A DNA stretch of 16,248 nucleotides. Origin: DATJSN01 sp035504095 (GTDB lineage: Bacteria > Planctomycetota > Phycisphaerae > WQYP01). The position numbers and the translations under genes were made by a program. The first letter of the stretch is position 1. Each line of letters begins with the position of its first letter. The notes beneath the pieces are model-generated. The model was not told the DNA's origin. It saw nothing but the letters and a program-made list of their open reading frames with translations, and did not search any database. The stretch is from NCBI GenBank assembly GCA_035504095.1, contig DATJSN010000066.1:1-16248 (forward strand), read 5' to 3'. Shown piece by piece: positions 1-8,049 of this stretch.

Positions 1-106
1 TTCCGATTTGAGGCTATTAAAGGTAAATCAACTGGAATCCAGAGCACTGCGCCGATAGACTAACTAACTCGTACGTTGTGGATGTGGATCAAACAAAGGT
101 GATGAC

Positions 107-166
107 ATGGCAAAAAAAATCAAAAAGAAACGCTACGGCAAAAAGAAACGTCGGAAGCAAAGCTAG
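107..166 (+). CDS. Possible 19-residue Lys/Arg-rich micro-protein
   Basis: The reading frame encodes MAKKIKKKRYGKKKRRKQS and then TAG. Thirteen of 19 residues are Lys or Arg. A good Shine-Dalgarno match, AGGTGA at 97-102, ends four bases before the ATG, better than the one in front of the large gene that follows. The composition resembles very small ribosome-associated or nucleic-acid-binding peptides, but I cannot place it in a named family. A longer overlapping frame (78-269) has no such signal and runs into the next gene. The peptide could also be a chance poly-lysine run. I infer a real micro-gene from the start site and composition only. Confidence 0.4.
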   Translation: MAKKIKKKRYGKKKRRKQS

Positions 167-240
167 TGTCTGCCCCGACCGTGTAATCTATTCAACAAAC
201 AGATTTGTCATGTGCAGCGCCTACAAATGCCATGTAACGT

Positions 241-2697
241 ATGCTTATGAACCTCGCAGATCATCCTAGACGGATTTTTCTTAAAAATCTTGCTATGCTT
301 TCGGCGGCAATGGTTATTAATAAATCTTCCGTATCTCGCGCCGACTCTGCCGAACCGGCTCTTGGCGGAAAATTAACCGCCTCCGGCATCACGGTCCCAC
401 CTATTTCAGGTCCGGCTGCGAATGTGCGCCCAACCATCGGTACCGGCGGCCATGGGCATGTTTTTCCCGGCGCGGCGCTGCCGTTCGGTCTGGTGCAGGT
501 AAGTCCCGATACGCCTAAGGCCACAACACCTTTTGGAATTTGGCCTTCTATTCCCGGTACGCGCGTGGACCTTTTGCTCGATGCACTGAATACAACCCTG
601 GGACAATGGGATCATTCCTCCGGCTACCATTACACGGACACAGCTATCTGCGGTTTCAGCCATACGCATATTTCCGGTTGCGGAATCGGCGATTTAGGCG
701 ATGTGCTTCTGGTGCCCATTACCGGTGCGATTCGTTGGGAGCCGGGAACGCTAGAGAACAATGACGGCTATGCTTCGCTTTTTTCTCACGAACAGGAAGC
801 GGCCTGCGCCGGTTACTACAGTGTGCTGCTGCTCAATCATGGCATTTTGGCGGAACTAACCGCCACCATGCGCTGCGGCATGCACCGATATACTTTTCCC
901 GCAGGTGTACCGCGTCACGTTATTCTGGATTTGGTGCACGTCATTTACAACGGTACGGTAACCGCGGGCAATATCAATGTTGAAAACAGCACCACGATCA
1001 GTGGGTTTAGAAGCACCAAGGGTTGGGCGAAAGAGCGGGATTGTTATTTTGTAGCGGAATTTTCTCAGCCATTCGACGCCTTGTTCTGGGCGAACGGGCA
1101 AGCGCTTCCCACACGTGCCATGAGGGGCGGTCCCGAGTCGATAACCGATTTGCAAGTCAAGGCTGCATTGAGTTTTGATGAAACATTCACAGAACCATTG
1201 ATTATTAAAGTTGGTATATCGGCCACGAGCATTGCTGGGGCGAAAAAGAACTTGGCAAAGGAAATTCCCGGCTGGGATTTTGACCAAATACAGCGGGCCG
1301 CTCTGGACGAATGGAACAGCGCTTTAAGCGCTATCGATGCCGAAATCCCGGATGAATCCGATCGGCAGGTGTTCTATACCGCGATGTACCATGGGATGGT
1401 GGCGCCGGCGACATTTAATGATGTGGACGGTTCCTATCGCGGCGAGGATAAAAAGAATCATCCGTATAAAGGCTTTACCAAGTACGCCACGCTTTCAATC
1501 TGGGATATTTTCCGCTGCGAATTCCCCTTCCTCATGCTGACCCAGCTGCCGCAACTTGCCAACGATGTTGTTCAAAGTCTGCTGGCAGATTATGTGGAAT
1601 TGAACCGGCATACCATGCCGGTCTGGCCCCTCTGGGCTTATGAAACATTTTGCATGGATGGTTTTCATTCCGCGGCCCTGGTTCTTTCGGCGTATGTGCG
1701 TGGATTCCGCGACTGGGACGCTCAGGCCGTTTACGCTGCGCTTAAAGACACCGCCATGAATAATCCCGATAAGCGCGTCGATGAATTTCGTAAATTCGGT
1801 TTCGTTCCAACCGGTCCAAAGAAAAGCTCGGTTTCCTGTACGCTTGATTTCGCCTATGACTTTTGGTGTGTTGGCGCTTTGGCCGAACTGTTGGGAAAAA
1901 CAGATGATGCAAAAGAATTCTATAAGCTCTCGCAGAATTACCGCAACCTCTTCGACCCCAAAACCGGTTTCATGCGGGGTAAAAATCTCGATGGAACCTG
2001 GCGCGAACCTTTCCGGCCCGATGAGGAGTATCATGAAGATTATGTCGAAGTCGATGCCTGGCAGGCGACTTTTAACGTGATGCAGGACCTGGCCGGACTC
2101 ATCGACCTGTTTGGCGGCGATGAGAATTTCATTGCCAAGCTAGACGCTTTATTCGCGGCTCCTCCGGGCGTTGTCAATGGTCCTCCGGATATCAGTGGAT
2201 TCGTCGGCCAGTGCGCCCAGGGCAATGAACCGAGCAATCATTTTCCATTTTTATATAACTATGCCGGCGCGCCATGGAAAACGCAGTATTGGTCGCGACA
2301 AGTCCTTAGGCTCTGTTACAACAACACTCCCGCGGGTCTGCCGGGCAATGATGACTGCGGACAAATTTCCACCTGGGCGGTCTTTGCGATGCTGGGCTTT
2401 TATCCAGTCAATGCCGGCAATGGCGTATATGTCATCGGTAGCCCAACGGTTAACCGTGCCACGATAAACAATCCAGCGACTAAGACCGCTTTTACCATCA
2501 TCACTGAGAACAACTCGCCTGAAAATATGTACATTCAAAGTGTGACGCTCAATGGCAAAGACCTCCAGCGTTCGTGGCTTACGTATGAGCAAATCGCGGC
2601 GGGAGGAGAATTGGTATTTCAGATGGGCTCAACGCCAAATAAAGAGTGGGGTTCGGCTCCGGAGGACCGTCCGCCGTCCGGTCTTTTATCGAAATAA
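241..2697 (+). CDS. GH92 family exo-acting alpha-mannosidase, Tat-exported
   Basis: This is a glycoside hydrolase family 92 enzyme, a calcium-dependent exo-alpha-mannosidase family acting on mannose-containing glycans (for example 1,2-, 1,3- or 1,4-linked). The N-terminus carries a twin-arginine leader: R10-R11-I-F-L-K followed by a hydrophobic, Ala-rich stretch, so export in folded form is likely. Family motifs are clear: PFGLVQVSPDT at residues 81-91, GFSHTHISG at 138-146, and PGNDDCGQ at 701-708, which contains the Asp region used as catalytic base in the family. The usual E-G-N-A-W-Q motif is here E603-V-D-A-W-Q, keeping the acidic residue and the AWQ core. At 818 residues it is slightly longer than the usual 700-770. 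A stop lies directly upstream, so the start is the ATG at 241 or at 247; neither has a good Shine-Dalgarno. It converges with a LacI-type regulator 55 bases downstream. Linkage specificity cannot be read from the sequence. Confidence 0.92.
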   Translation: MLMNLADHPRRIFLKNLAMLSAAMVINKSSVSRADSAEPALGGKLTASGITVPPISGPAANVRPTIGTGGHGHVFPGAALPFGLVQVSPDTPKATTPFGIWPSIPGTRVDLLLDALNTTLGQWDHSSGYHYTDTAICGFSHTHISGCGIGDLGDVLLVPITGAIRWEPGTLENNDGYASLFSHEQEAACAGYYSVLLLNHGILAELTATMRCGMHRYTFPAGVPRHVILDLVHVIYNGTVTAGNINVENSTTISGFRSTKGWAKERDCYFVAEFSQPFDALFWANGQALPTRAMRGGPESITDLQVKAALSFDETFTEPLIIKVGISATSIAGAKKNLAKEIPGWDFDQIQRAALDEWNSALSAIDAEIPDESDRQVFYTAMYHGMVAPATFNDVDGSYRGEDKKNHPYKGFTKYATLSIWDIFRCEFPFLMLTQLPQLANDVVQSLLADYVELNRHTMPVWPLWAYETFCMDGFHSAALVLSAYVRGFRDWDAQAVYAALKDTAMNNPDKRVDEFRKFGFVPTGPKKSSVSCTLDFAYDFWCVGALAELLGKTDDAKEFYKLSQNYRNLFDPKTGFMRGKNLDGTWREPFRPDEEYHEDYVEVDAWQATFNVMQDLAGLIDLFGGDENFIAKLDALFAAPPGVVNGPPDISGFVGQCAQGNEPSNHFPFLYNYAGAPWKTQYWSRQVLRLCYNNTPAGLPGNDDCGQISTWAVFAMLGFYPVNAGNGVYVIGSPTVNRATINNPATKTAFTIITENNSPENMYIQSVTLNGKDLQRSWLTYEQIAAGGELVFQMGSTPNKEWGSAPEDRPPSGLLSK

Positions 2698-2752
2698 ATA
2701 TCACAAACTGAAATTTGTATGATTTAGGTTCGCATCCGTTTGCAAATACACT

Positions 2753-3817
2753 TCAAACTGAAACGAGTTGCGATGACTGCAGGCGGCCTGTTGACTCGTG
2801 AACCGACAATTCGCATGAAAGCTGGAGATCTTGTCGTGGTTCATCAGGGTTGGCCAGACGGTGGCGCAGGCGTTGTATTGTCGCAGAACTGATCGTCGCC
2901 AACGGAATGCTAATGGACGTAAGCTGTATTGGAGATTTGTGGCCAATTTCGCTGTTATCAAACCCTGTAACAGATACATCTTCAGGCACCCGCAGCCCGG
3001 CTTCTAAAAATGAATTCACCAGTTCCTCACCGGCCCAATCGTTGGCGGCCATCCAGGCCCGGACGCCCTCATTGCGAACCAGTTGTATGGCTTGCTCAAC
3101 GGCGTGGTGGGACATGGTTTTTTCTTCAAAGGCATCTGCGGGCAAGGGAATAGTCCATTGTGGATGATAGGGCAACCCAAGTTTCATGAGCATTTCGGTA
3201 TAGCCGGCAAATCGCGCTCCAGACCAGGAAAGATCGCTGGAGTATCCAAAAAAACCTATCCGGCGGTGGCCCAGGGAATATAAATGTTTAACAAGTTGGA
3301 TCATCGCACCACGATGATCCAATTCAATCACGTCAACATTCAGCCCCGGATAAAAATGCATGATCGAAACACAGGCAAGACGCTTTGATAATTCTTCAAC
3401 AACTTCATACGGCCAGCGGTGAATCAGGCAAACCCCTTTGACTCTTCCGTCGCGCATGGCTGCCGGTTGGCGGTCTGAGTTTAATACCGAAGCGCATTCG
3501 CCGAAGCCGACATAATGCACGATCAACGAGGCATTTAACTTTGCCGCGGCGTCACTAAGACTGATTAAATAACGGAATTGCGCCCAATGGCTTTTAGGCG
3601 TCTGAACCAGCACACCCAGGTAGTGTGATGAGGGATTTGCGTTCGTTTTGTTTCGAGGACGCAAATTATAACCAAGTTTCATGGCGAGCTTATGTACGCG
3701 CTCACACGTTTCGGGATTGATACCAGGCTTCTGATGCAGTGCGCGGGATACAGTTGCCGGCGCCAAATCAAGCTGTTTAGCAATAACATATTGATTCAGT
3801 GTCTTTGTTCTAGCCAT
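2753..3817 (-). CDS. LacI/GalR-family transcriptional regulator
   Basis: This 354-residue protein has the LacI-family layout. An N-terminal helix-turn-helix occupies residues about 7-30, with the recognition segment LAPATVSRALHQKPG, followed by the hinge-type segment RVHKLAMKLGYN. The rest is a periplasmic-binding-protein-like effector domain with typical motifs such as YSLGHRRIGFFGYS and DVSVTGFDNSEIG. Such proteins bind operators as dimers and respond to sugars or nucleosides. I chose the ATG at 3817 because it places the HTH at the usual distance from the N-terminus. An in-frame ATG at 3838 would add seven residues, and neither has a strong ribosome binding site. It converges with the GH92 gene and is divergent from hppA. 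The mannosidase is the likeliest target by proximity, but this is inferred. The ligand is unknown. Confidence 0.93.
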   Translation of the reverse strand: MARTKTLNQYVIAKQLDLAPATVSRALHQKPGINPETCERVHKLAMKLGYNLRPRNKTNANPSSHYLGVLVQTPKSHWAQFRYLISLSDAAAKLNASLIVHYVGFGECASVLNSDRQPAAMRDGRVKGVCLIHRWPYEVVEELSKRLACVSIMHFYPGLNVDVIELDHRGAMIQLVKHLYSLGHRRIGFFGYSSDLSWSGARFAGYTEMLMKLGLPYHPQWTIPLPADAFEEKTMSHHAVEQAIQLVRNEGVRAWMAANDWAGEELVNSFLEAGLRVPEDVSVTGFDNSEIGHKSPIQLTSISIPLATISSATIQRLRHRLANPDEPRQDLQLSCELSVHESTGRLQSSQLVSV

Positions 3818-4359
3818 GACAAAATCGTACCACTTCATTAGAGGAAATTCAATAGAGTACAGGAAACAATGCGCAATTTTATTGATACAATATGCTCCTT
3901 TTTATGATCAATGATATATATAATACAAAGTGCTCTATAGGTGGCGGGTAAACTGTTGCTTTAGGGCCATACTCCATCATACAAGCATACAGGATTCGTG
4001 TTACTAAGATTTTAAGTACAAAAAAAGTTTTTTTCCTCTCCTAATTAAGGCAAATTATCAGGTTATTAAGTAATCTGAAAAAGATGCTGGTAAAATTCGT
4101 GTTTTATTACGGTTTTTACGAAGTTGCTGGCAGGACGATAATCTTTCTGATAAATTATTTTTCAGCAGGACGATATATATGAATGGTATATCCTGGCGGT
4201 TCTGCGGAGTGTAAGGGAATTGTTCGCTATTTTGAATGACTTTCCTGAAAACGCCGCTGATTGATTGAGGTAAATTTTTACTTTTTGAAATTCGGCACAG
4301 ATTGTATTAAACCGGCCGGTTTCCATTATGAATCAGGACTTGAAAGGTTGCTCTAACTT
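3818..4359. promoter_or_regulatory. AT-rich divergent intergenic region between lacI-type gene and hppA
   Basis: This 540-base gap has no credible coding frame and must hold the promoters of both flanking genes. Several structures are visible. There is an A7-G-T7 tract at 4020-4034. An interrupted dyad at 4058-4078 has arms TCAGGTTATT and AGTAATCTGA. The 11-mer GCAGGACGATA is directly repeated at 4130-4140 and 4165-4175. A perfect palindrome lies at 4309-4322. For the minus-strand regulator, TTGATC and TATCAA separated by 18 bases (around 3880-3909) are a weak promoter candidate. No single hppA promoter stands out. I see no tRNA or known riboswitch here. Confidence 0.4.
4309..4322. promoter_or_regulatory. 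Perfect 14-bp palindrome upstream of hppA, possible operator
   Basis: AAACCGGCCGGTTT is its own reverse complement. Its right end lies 37 bases before the hppA ATG and it overlaps a TATTAA sequence (4305-4310) that could act as a -10 element. A CG-rich centre with A/T flanks is the general form of LacI-family operators, and a LacI-type gene is the next gene upstream. No second copy was noticed near the GH92 gene, so the binder is unknown. Confidence 0.35.
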
Positions 4360-7095
4360 ATGCCGCAATATATTCGCAGTCGTTCTCTGCTGAAAATCCC
4401 ATTTCAATTCGCCCGCGGCTGGCGCAAGTCGGTTTTTTTGAGTATCGTTCTGATTGGTTTGCTTGTCCTGGTGCGGCTGGCTCGCGCTGGAGATCTTAAT
4501 GGCGGAGCCGCGGCTGCCGGGCCGCCATCTGCATCCGTACATCCAACATTTACTCCGTTTGGATTTCTCTGGTCATCCGATGTGGCGCCAATCGAGCGCG
4601 TCGCGCTGTTTGCGGTTTTGGCCGTGGCCATTCTCGGATTTTTCTACGCCATGTTTCTGGTGCGATTCATTGTGAAATCCGATCAGGGCACGCCCAGGAT
4701 GCAGGAAGTTGCACGAGCCATCCGCGAAGGTTCCAAGGCTTATATGTCCCGGCAACGACGAACGCTTTTTCCGATCATTCTGCTGATCATGGTCGTTCTT
4801 CTGGTTACCGCTAACTGGCACACTGAAGTCGGTCTTGCTCTTCCGCTCGGTCGCAGCATCGCGTTTCTGATGGGGGCCTTGTTTTCCATGACCGTGGGTA
4901 CCGTTGGCATGCTCATGGCTACGCGCGGCAATTTATGCGTTGCATCCGCGGCGCGCACGAGTTTTGGAAAATCGCTCCAGATCGGTTATCGCACCGGAAC
5001 CGTTACCGGAATGCTCACCAACACGCTCGGACTTTTGGGCGCAACACTCATCTTCATGTGTTTTGGCGATAAATCTCCGGAAATACTTCTGGGCTTTGGT
5101 TTCGGGGGCACATTGCTGGCTTTGTTTATGCGCGTCGGCGGCGGCATCTACACCAAGGCCGCTGACGTCGGCGCTGACCTGGTGGGCAAAATCGAAAAGG
5201 ATATACCCGAAGACGACCCGCGCAACGCCGCGACAATTGCCGATAACGTCGGCGACAATGTAGGCGATTGTGCTGGCATGGCCGCCGATTTGTTTGAAAG
5301 TTACGCAGTAACCATGGTTGCGGCGATGATCCTCGGCTGGGCCTGTTTCGGTCATAAAGGCGTGATGTTCCCCCTGTTGGTTTACGCCATCGGTGCCTGT
5401 TCAGACATGATCTCCACCTTCACCGTCAAAGGTGCAGAAAAGGGGGGCGTTAAAGAAGCCATGGGCGCGATCATGAATTGTTTTCGGTTCGCCGCCGTTC
5501 TCAATACCATCGGCTTTTTTGTTCTGAGTTTTTTCTATCTTCGCTTTGACGCCGCATATCTGGCTAATAAGCCTATTCTTGCAGCCATGGAAGCACATTT
5601 GCCGTTCTGGGCCAACTTTGGAATTGCCGGCTTGGATATCCGTCCGGCGGAGGCCGGTTTCTGCGGTCTTGTTCTGGCGATGGTGCTCGCCTGGACCACT
5701 GAATATTTCACAGGAACCGAACATTCTCCTGTCCGGTCGATTGTTCGTTCCTCCGCCACGGGCCATGCCACAACTATTATTCAGGGTTTCGCGGTGGGGC
5801 TGGAAAGCAGCGTATGGGCCGCCCTGATCGTCGCCGGTTGCATCTTCGCGAGCATTTTAATTTTTACCGACTCCAATCCGGTTTTTATCGCCTTCGGCGT
5901 ATCCATGTGCGGCGTCGGCATGCTTTCGCTGACAGGCAATACCCTCAGCATGGACGTCTTCGGACCCGTTTCGGATAACGCCAACGGCATCGGTGAAATG
6001 GGCTACGATCCTGAAGCGATGGGGGAGGTCGCTCATAAAAAAGCCCGGCAAATTCTTACCGACCTGGATGCCACCGGAAACACCACTAAAGCCGTTACCA
6101 AGGGTATCGCTATCGGCAGCGCGGTCATAGCCGCAGTGAGCCTCTTCGCTTCGTTTATCACCATTATTGCTTCCGGCGGAGGTTCCGATCAGACACAACT
6201 CGGTCAACTGGTCTACCAGACCGTTTCAGGCGTGCTGAATGTGGCTGATCCGCGACTATTTATTGGCTTGCTTATTGGCGGCGCCGTCCCGTTCCTGTTT
6301 GGTTCAATGGCCATTCGCGCCGTCGGCCGAGCTGCTTATCTGATCGTTAAGGAATGCCGCTCGCAATTCCGCGATCCGGATATTTGGGCCGGTAAACGTA
6401 AACCGGATTATGGTCGCGTTGTCTCCATCTGCACCCTTGAGGCCCAGCGCGAACTGGTTGGTCCGGGCTTGCTTGCCGTGCTGGCGCCTGTGCTGGTCGG
6501 CTTTCTCCTTGGTGTTCAGGCGCTGGCGGGTTTTCTTGCCGGCGCCATTCTATCCGGCCAGCTTCTGGCCGTTTTCATGGCCAACTCCGGAGGCGCCTGG
6601 GATAACGCCAAGAAAGTTATTGAAGACGAACCGCGCGATCCGGCCGCTAACAGGGGCAAAGGTTCCGAACGTCACAAGGCCAGCGTTACCGGCGATACCG
6701 TTGGCGATCCGCTTAAAGACACCGCCGGCCCGGCGATTAATCCGCTGCTCAAAGTGATGAATATGGTGGCCCTTCTGATCATACCACTGGTCCTGCCGTT
6801 CGATCGCGATTTCGACGCATTGCTCCGCCGCCGCGTGCCTGGTTACGCTGGACATCCGCTTTCCGCCTATCCCTGGATCGCCTGGTTAATCGCCGCCGGG
6901 TGCATCCTGGCTATCGGATTCGCCATTTATCAATCCAAACGCGAACCTGCTGACCTGGATATCTTTGAAAATCCGACGCAGAAGCCTGTTGGAAATAATT
7001 CTGTTGACGATCTGTCTTCGCATTTCGCTTCCAATGGCGCTGCATCGGAAAGTCATCAGGAACCCCAGACTTCCGGCGGTCCGGCTTCTCATTAG
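4360..7095 (+). CDS. hppA: Membrane-bound H+-translocating pyrophosphatase, predicted K+-independent
   Basis: The enzyme couples hydrolysis of pyrophosphate to proton pumping across the membrane. The core motifs are all present: GGGIYTKAADVGADLVGKIE with the first catalytic Asp at residue 269, EDDPRNAATIADNVGDNVGD just after it, GGAWDNAKK at 744-752, and GDTVGDPLKDTAGP near the C-terminus. The determinant of potassium dependence reads GNTTKAVTKG with Lys577 and Thr580. Lys at the first position and Thr at the second mark the K+-independent subfamily, whereas K+-dependent enzymes have Ala and Gly. At 911 residues it is longer than most bacterial members (about 660-800). The excess is an extra N-terminal hydrophobic segment (about residues 24-42, signal-like) with a Gly/Ala/Pro linker, a longer segment before the GNTT motif (DNANGIGEMGYDPEAMGE), and a polar C-terminal tail after the last helix. 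The start lacks a strong Shine-Dalgarno. It appears monocistronic. Confidence 0.96.
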   Translation: MPQYIRSRSLLKIPFQFARGWRKSVFLSIVLIGLLVLVRLARAGDLNGGAAAAGPPSASVHPTFTPFGFLWSSDVAPIERVALFAVLAVAILGFFYAMFLVRFIVKSDQGTPRMQEVARAIREGSKAYMSRQRRTLFPIILLIMVVLLVTANWHTEVGLALPLGRSIAFLMGALFSMTVGTVGMLMATRGNLCVASAARTSFGKSLQIGYRTGTVTGMLTNTLGLLGATLIFMCFGDKSPEILLGFGFGGTLLALFMRVGGGIYTKAADVGADLVGKIEKDIPEDDPRNAATIADNVGDNVGDCAGMAADLFESYAVTMVAAMILGWACFGHKGVMFPLLVYAIGACSDMISTFTVKGAEKGGVKEAMGAIMNCFRFAAVLNTIGFFVLSFFYLRFDAAYLANKPILAAMEAHLPFWANFGIAGLDIRPAEAGFCGLVLAMVLAWTTEYFTGTEHSPVRSIVRSSATGHATTIIQGFAVGLESSVWAALIVAGCIFASILIFTDSNPVFIAFGVSMCGVGMLSLTGNTLSMDVFGPVSDNANGIGEMGYDPEAMGEVAHKKARQILTDLDATGNTTKAVTKGIAIGSAVIAAVSLFASFITIIASGGGSDQTQLGQLVYQTVSGVLNVADPRLFIGLLIGGAVPFLFGSMAIRAVGRAAYLIVKECRSQFRDPDIWAGKRKPDYGRVVSICTLEAQRELVGPGLLAVLAPVLVGFLLGVQALAGFLAGAILSGQLLAVFMANSGGAWDNAKKVIEDEPRDPAANRGKGSERHKASVTGDTVGDPLKDTAGPAINPLLKVMNMVALLIIPLVLPFDRDFDALLRRRVPGYAGHPLSAYPWIAWLIAAGCILAIGFAIYQSKREPADLDIFENPTQKPVGNNSVDDLSSHFASNGAASESHQEPQTSGGPASH

Positions 7096-7181
7096 CGCTC
7101 GGAATCAAAAGCGACAGTCCTTCCCTTGTCTTGACAAAAAAAGTTTTGGAAAAAACGTCGGCGCGCCAATGGCGTAAAGCC

Positions 7182-7195
7182 TGACTGTTCAGTCA
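7182..7195. other. Short inverted repeat between convergent hppA and zinc-module gene
   Basis: TGACTG and CAGTCA are separated by TT, giving a six-base-pair hairpin. It lies in the 159-base gap between two convergent genes, where a terminator would be expected. No T tract follows on either strand, so terminator activity is doubtful. Confidence 0.25.
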
Positions 7196-7254
7196 ACTCT
7201 CGAGATGTATCCTCAGGTTATTGTAATAATCCACGGCGCGCTGCCTGAATGGCC

Positions 7255-7698
7255 TCATATCGGCTCGGTTTCCCTTGGTATCGGACGCGGCCTGATATAA
7301 GCCACGCCGTGATCCCGTGCGACATGTTTTTTGGGCTTTTTGTGCCGTCGATGTTCATCGTCGCGATGCGACTCAAAAAGCACCGCGCTGGCGCTGGGAA
7401 TGGCGTCTATTTCCGGCATTTGCGTCTTTTTGATGTAACAGGCTTCACAAAAATATTCTCCATACTGATTTTTTATCCGCCACTTACTCATAACGTCCGT
7501 GCCGCAATCAAGGCAGCGTTTAATTTTGAGCCTGGGCCTCGGCGGGTTCCCGCGCCTTCTGATCCGGTATTGTTGGATGGCGCAGGGTCTACAAAAATAG
7601 AGGCCTTCCTTGTTTTTGACGCGCCATGCGTCGGCAACATCCGTTTTGCATTCGGAACAGTATTTCCCATGGCTGTGTGCGGGTGTAAGCAGCGACAT
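7255..7698 (-). CDS. Small protein with two tandem C4 zinc-binding modules
   Basis: This 147-residue protein contains two almost identical cysteine modules: C14-x2-C17-x18-C36-x2-C39 and C62-x2-C65-x18-C84-x2-C87. Each has a conserved Trp and the pattern WR(V/I)KN between the cysteine pairs, so the second module is evidently a duplicate of the first with a 48-residue period. The rest is basic: an RIRRRGNPPRPR linker and a His/Arg/Lys-rich tail. The arrangement predicts two structural zinc ribbons and nucleic-acid or protein binding; no catalytic residues are seen. I start at the ATG at 7698 because AAGGAG lies about ten bases before it; a GTG 22 codons upstream has no such signal. I do not recognise a named family. 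It is convergent with hppA and divergent from an HU-type gene. Confidence 0.85.
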   Translation of the reverse strand: MSLLTPAHSHGKYCSECKTDVADAWRVKNKEGLYFCRPCAIQQYRIRRRGNPPRPRLKIKRCLDCGTDVMSKWRIKNQYGEYFCEACYIKKTQMPEIDAIPSASAVLFESHRDDEHRRHKKPKKHVARDHGVAYIRPRPIPRETEPI

Positions 7699-7723
7699 TT
7701 TTCTTGCTCCTTCTCTTGCTTTT

Positions 7724-7784
7724 TCAGCGACCCTGGCCGGCATGAACGAAACATTTCCGATCACTGCTTTTCCAGGGTCGTTGA
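7724..7784. repeat. 13-bp inverted repeat in leader of the zinc-module gene
   Basis: TCAGCGACCCTGG at 7724-7736 pairs with CCAGGGTCGTTGA at 7772-7784, with a single mismatch, across a 35-base spacer. It lies 26 bases upstream of the minus-strand ATG. Transcribed, it would form a stable stem in the 5' leader; as DNA it could be a spaced operator. Its role is unknown. Confidence 0.5.
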
Positions 7785-7915
7785 TTCAGCGGTTTTATAT
7801 TTTTTCCGCGTTCGATCGGTGTAAGACATGACAACACCGATTAGCAAACTTATCGACAACCCGGATGCAATTGCTTCATGTAATTATATATTCAGGATGT
7901 TATCGGATTCAGGCG

Positions 7916-7930
7916 CCCCGGCCGCCGGGG
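7916..7930. other. GC-rich hairpin in divergent intergenic region
   Basis: CCCCGG and CCGGGG flank a CCG loop inside otherwise AT-rich DNA. The following bases (GATGTTTTAT) are only moderately T-rich, so it could be a weak terminator or simply a local structure. No gene reads into it from the left on the plus strand. Confidence 0.3.
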
Positions 7931-8021
7931 GATGTTTTATATGATTTATTTATCGGATCTGGGGTCGTTCTCTCGAAAGGTTTGGTCCAATAAATCCCGC
8001 AAATTAATGGCCGCCGCGCTA

Positions 8022-8049
8022 TTGCAGAATGCTTATTTTTCCCTATGAT
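8022..8049 (+). promoter_or_regulatory. Sigma-70-type promoter candidate for the HU-family gene
   Basis: TTGCAG at 8022-8027 and TATGAT at 8044-8049 are separated by 16 bases. The predicted transcript would start near 8056 and give a leader of about 40 bases that includes the AAGGAGAT ribosome binding site just before the ATG at 8096. Confidence 0.5.

Noticed and set aside
78..269. 63-codon frame at the left end
   Set aside because: It has no family character and overlaps both the better-supported micro-ORF and the start of the GH92 gene.
1495..2034. 179-codon minus-strand frame inside the GH92 gene
   Set aside because: The plus strand carries continuous family motifs here; the minus frame has none.
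2704..2763. Direct repeat CAAACTGAAA at 2704-2713 and 2754-2763
   Set aside because: A ten-base repeat, one copy partly in the regulator's coding end, between convergent genes; likely chance, with no sign of an insertion or attachment site.
4904..5355. Frames overlapping hppA on both strands
   Set aside because: They overlap the invariant pyrophosphatase motifs in other frames and have no recognisable features.
7131..7162. TTGACA followed by A-rich DNA after hppA
   Set aside because: No -10 element lies at a suitable distance and no plus-strand gene follows, so it is not called as a promoter.
7249..7824. 191-codon plus-strand frame
   Set aside because: It is antisense to the zinc-module gene, whose cysteine spacing, internal duplication and ribosome binding site show that the minus strand is coding.
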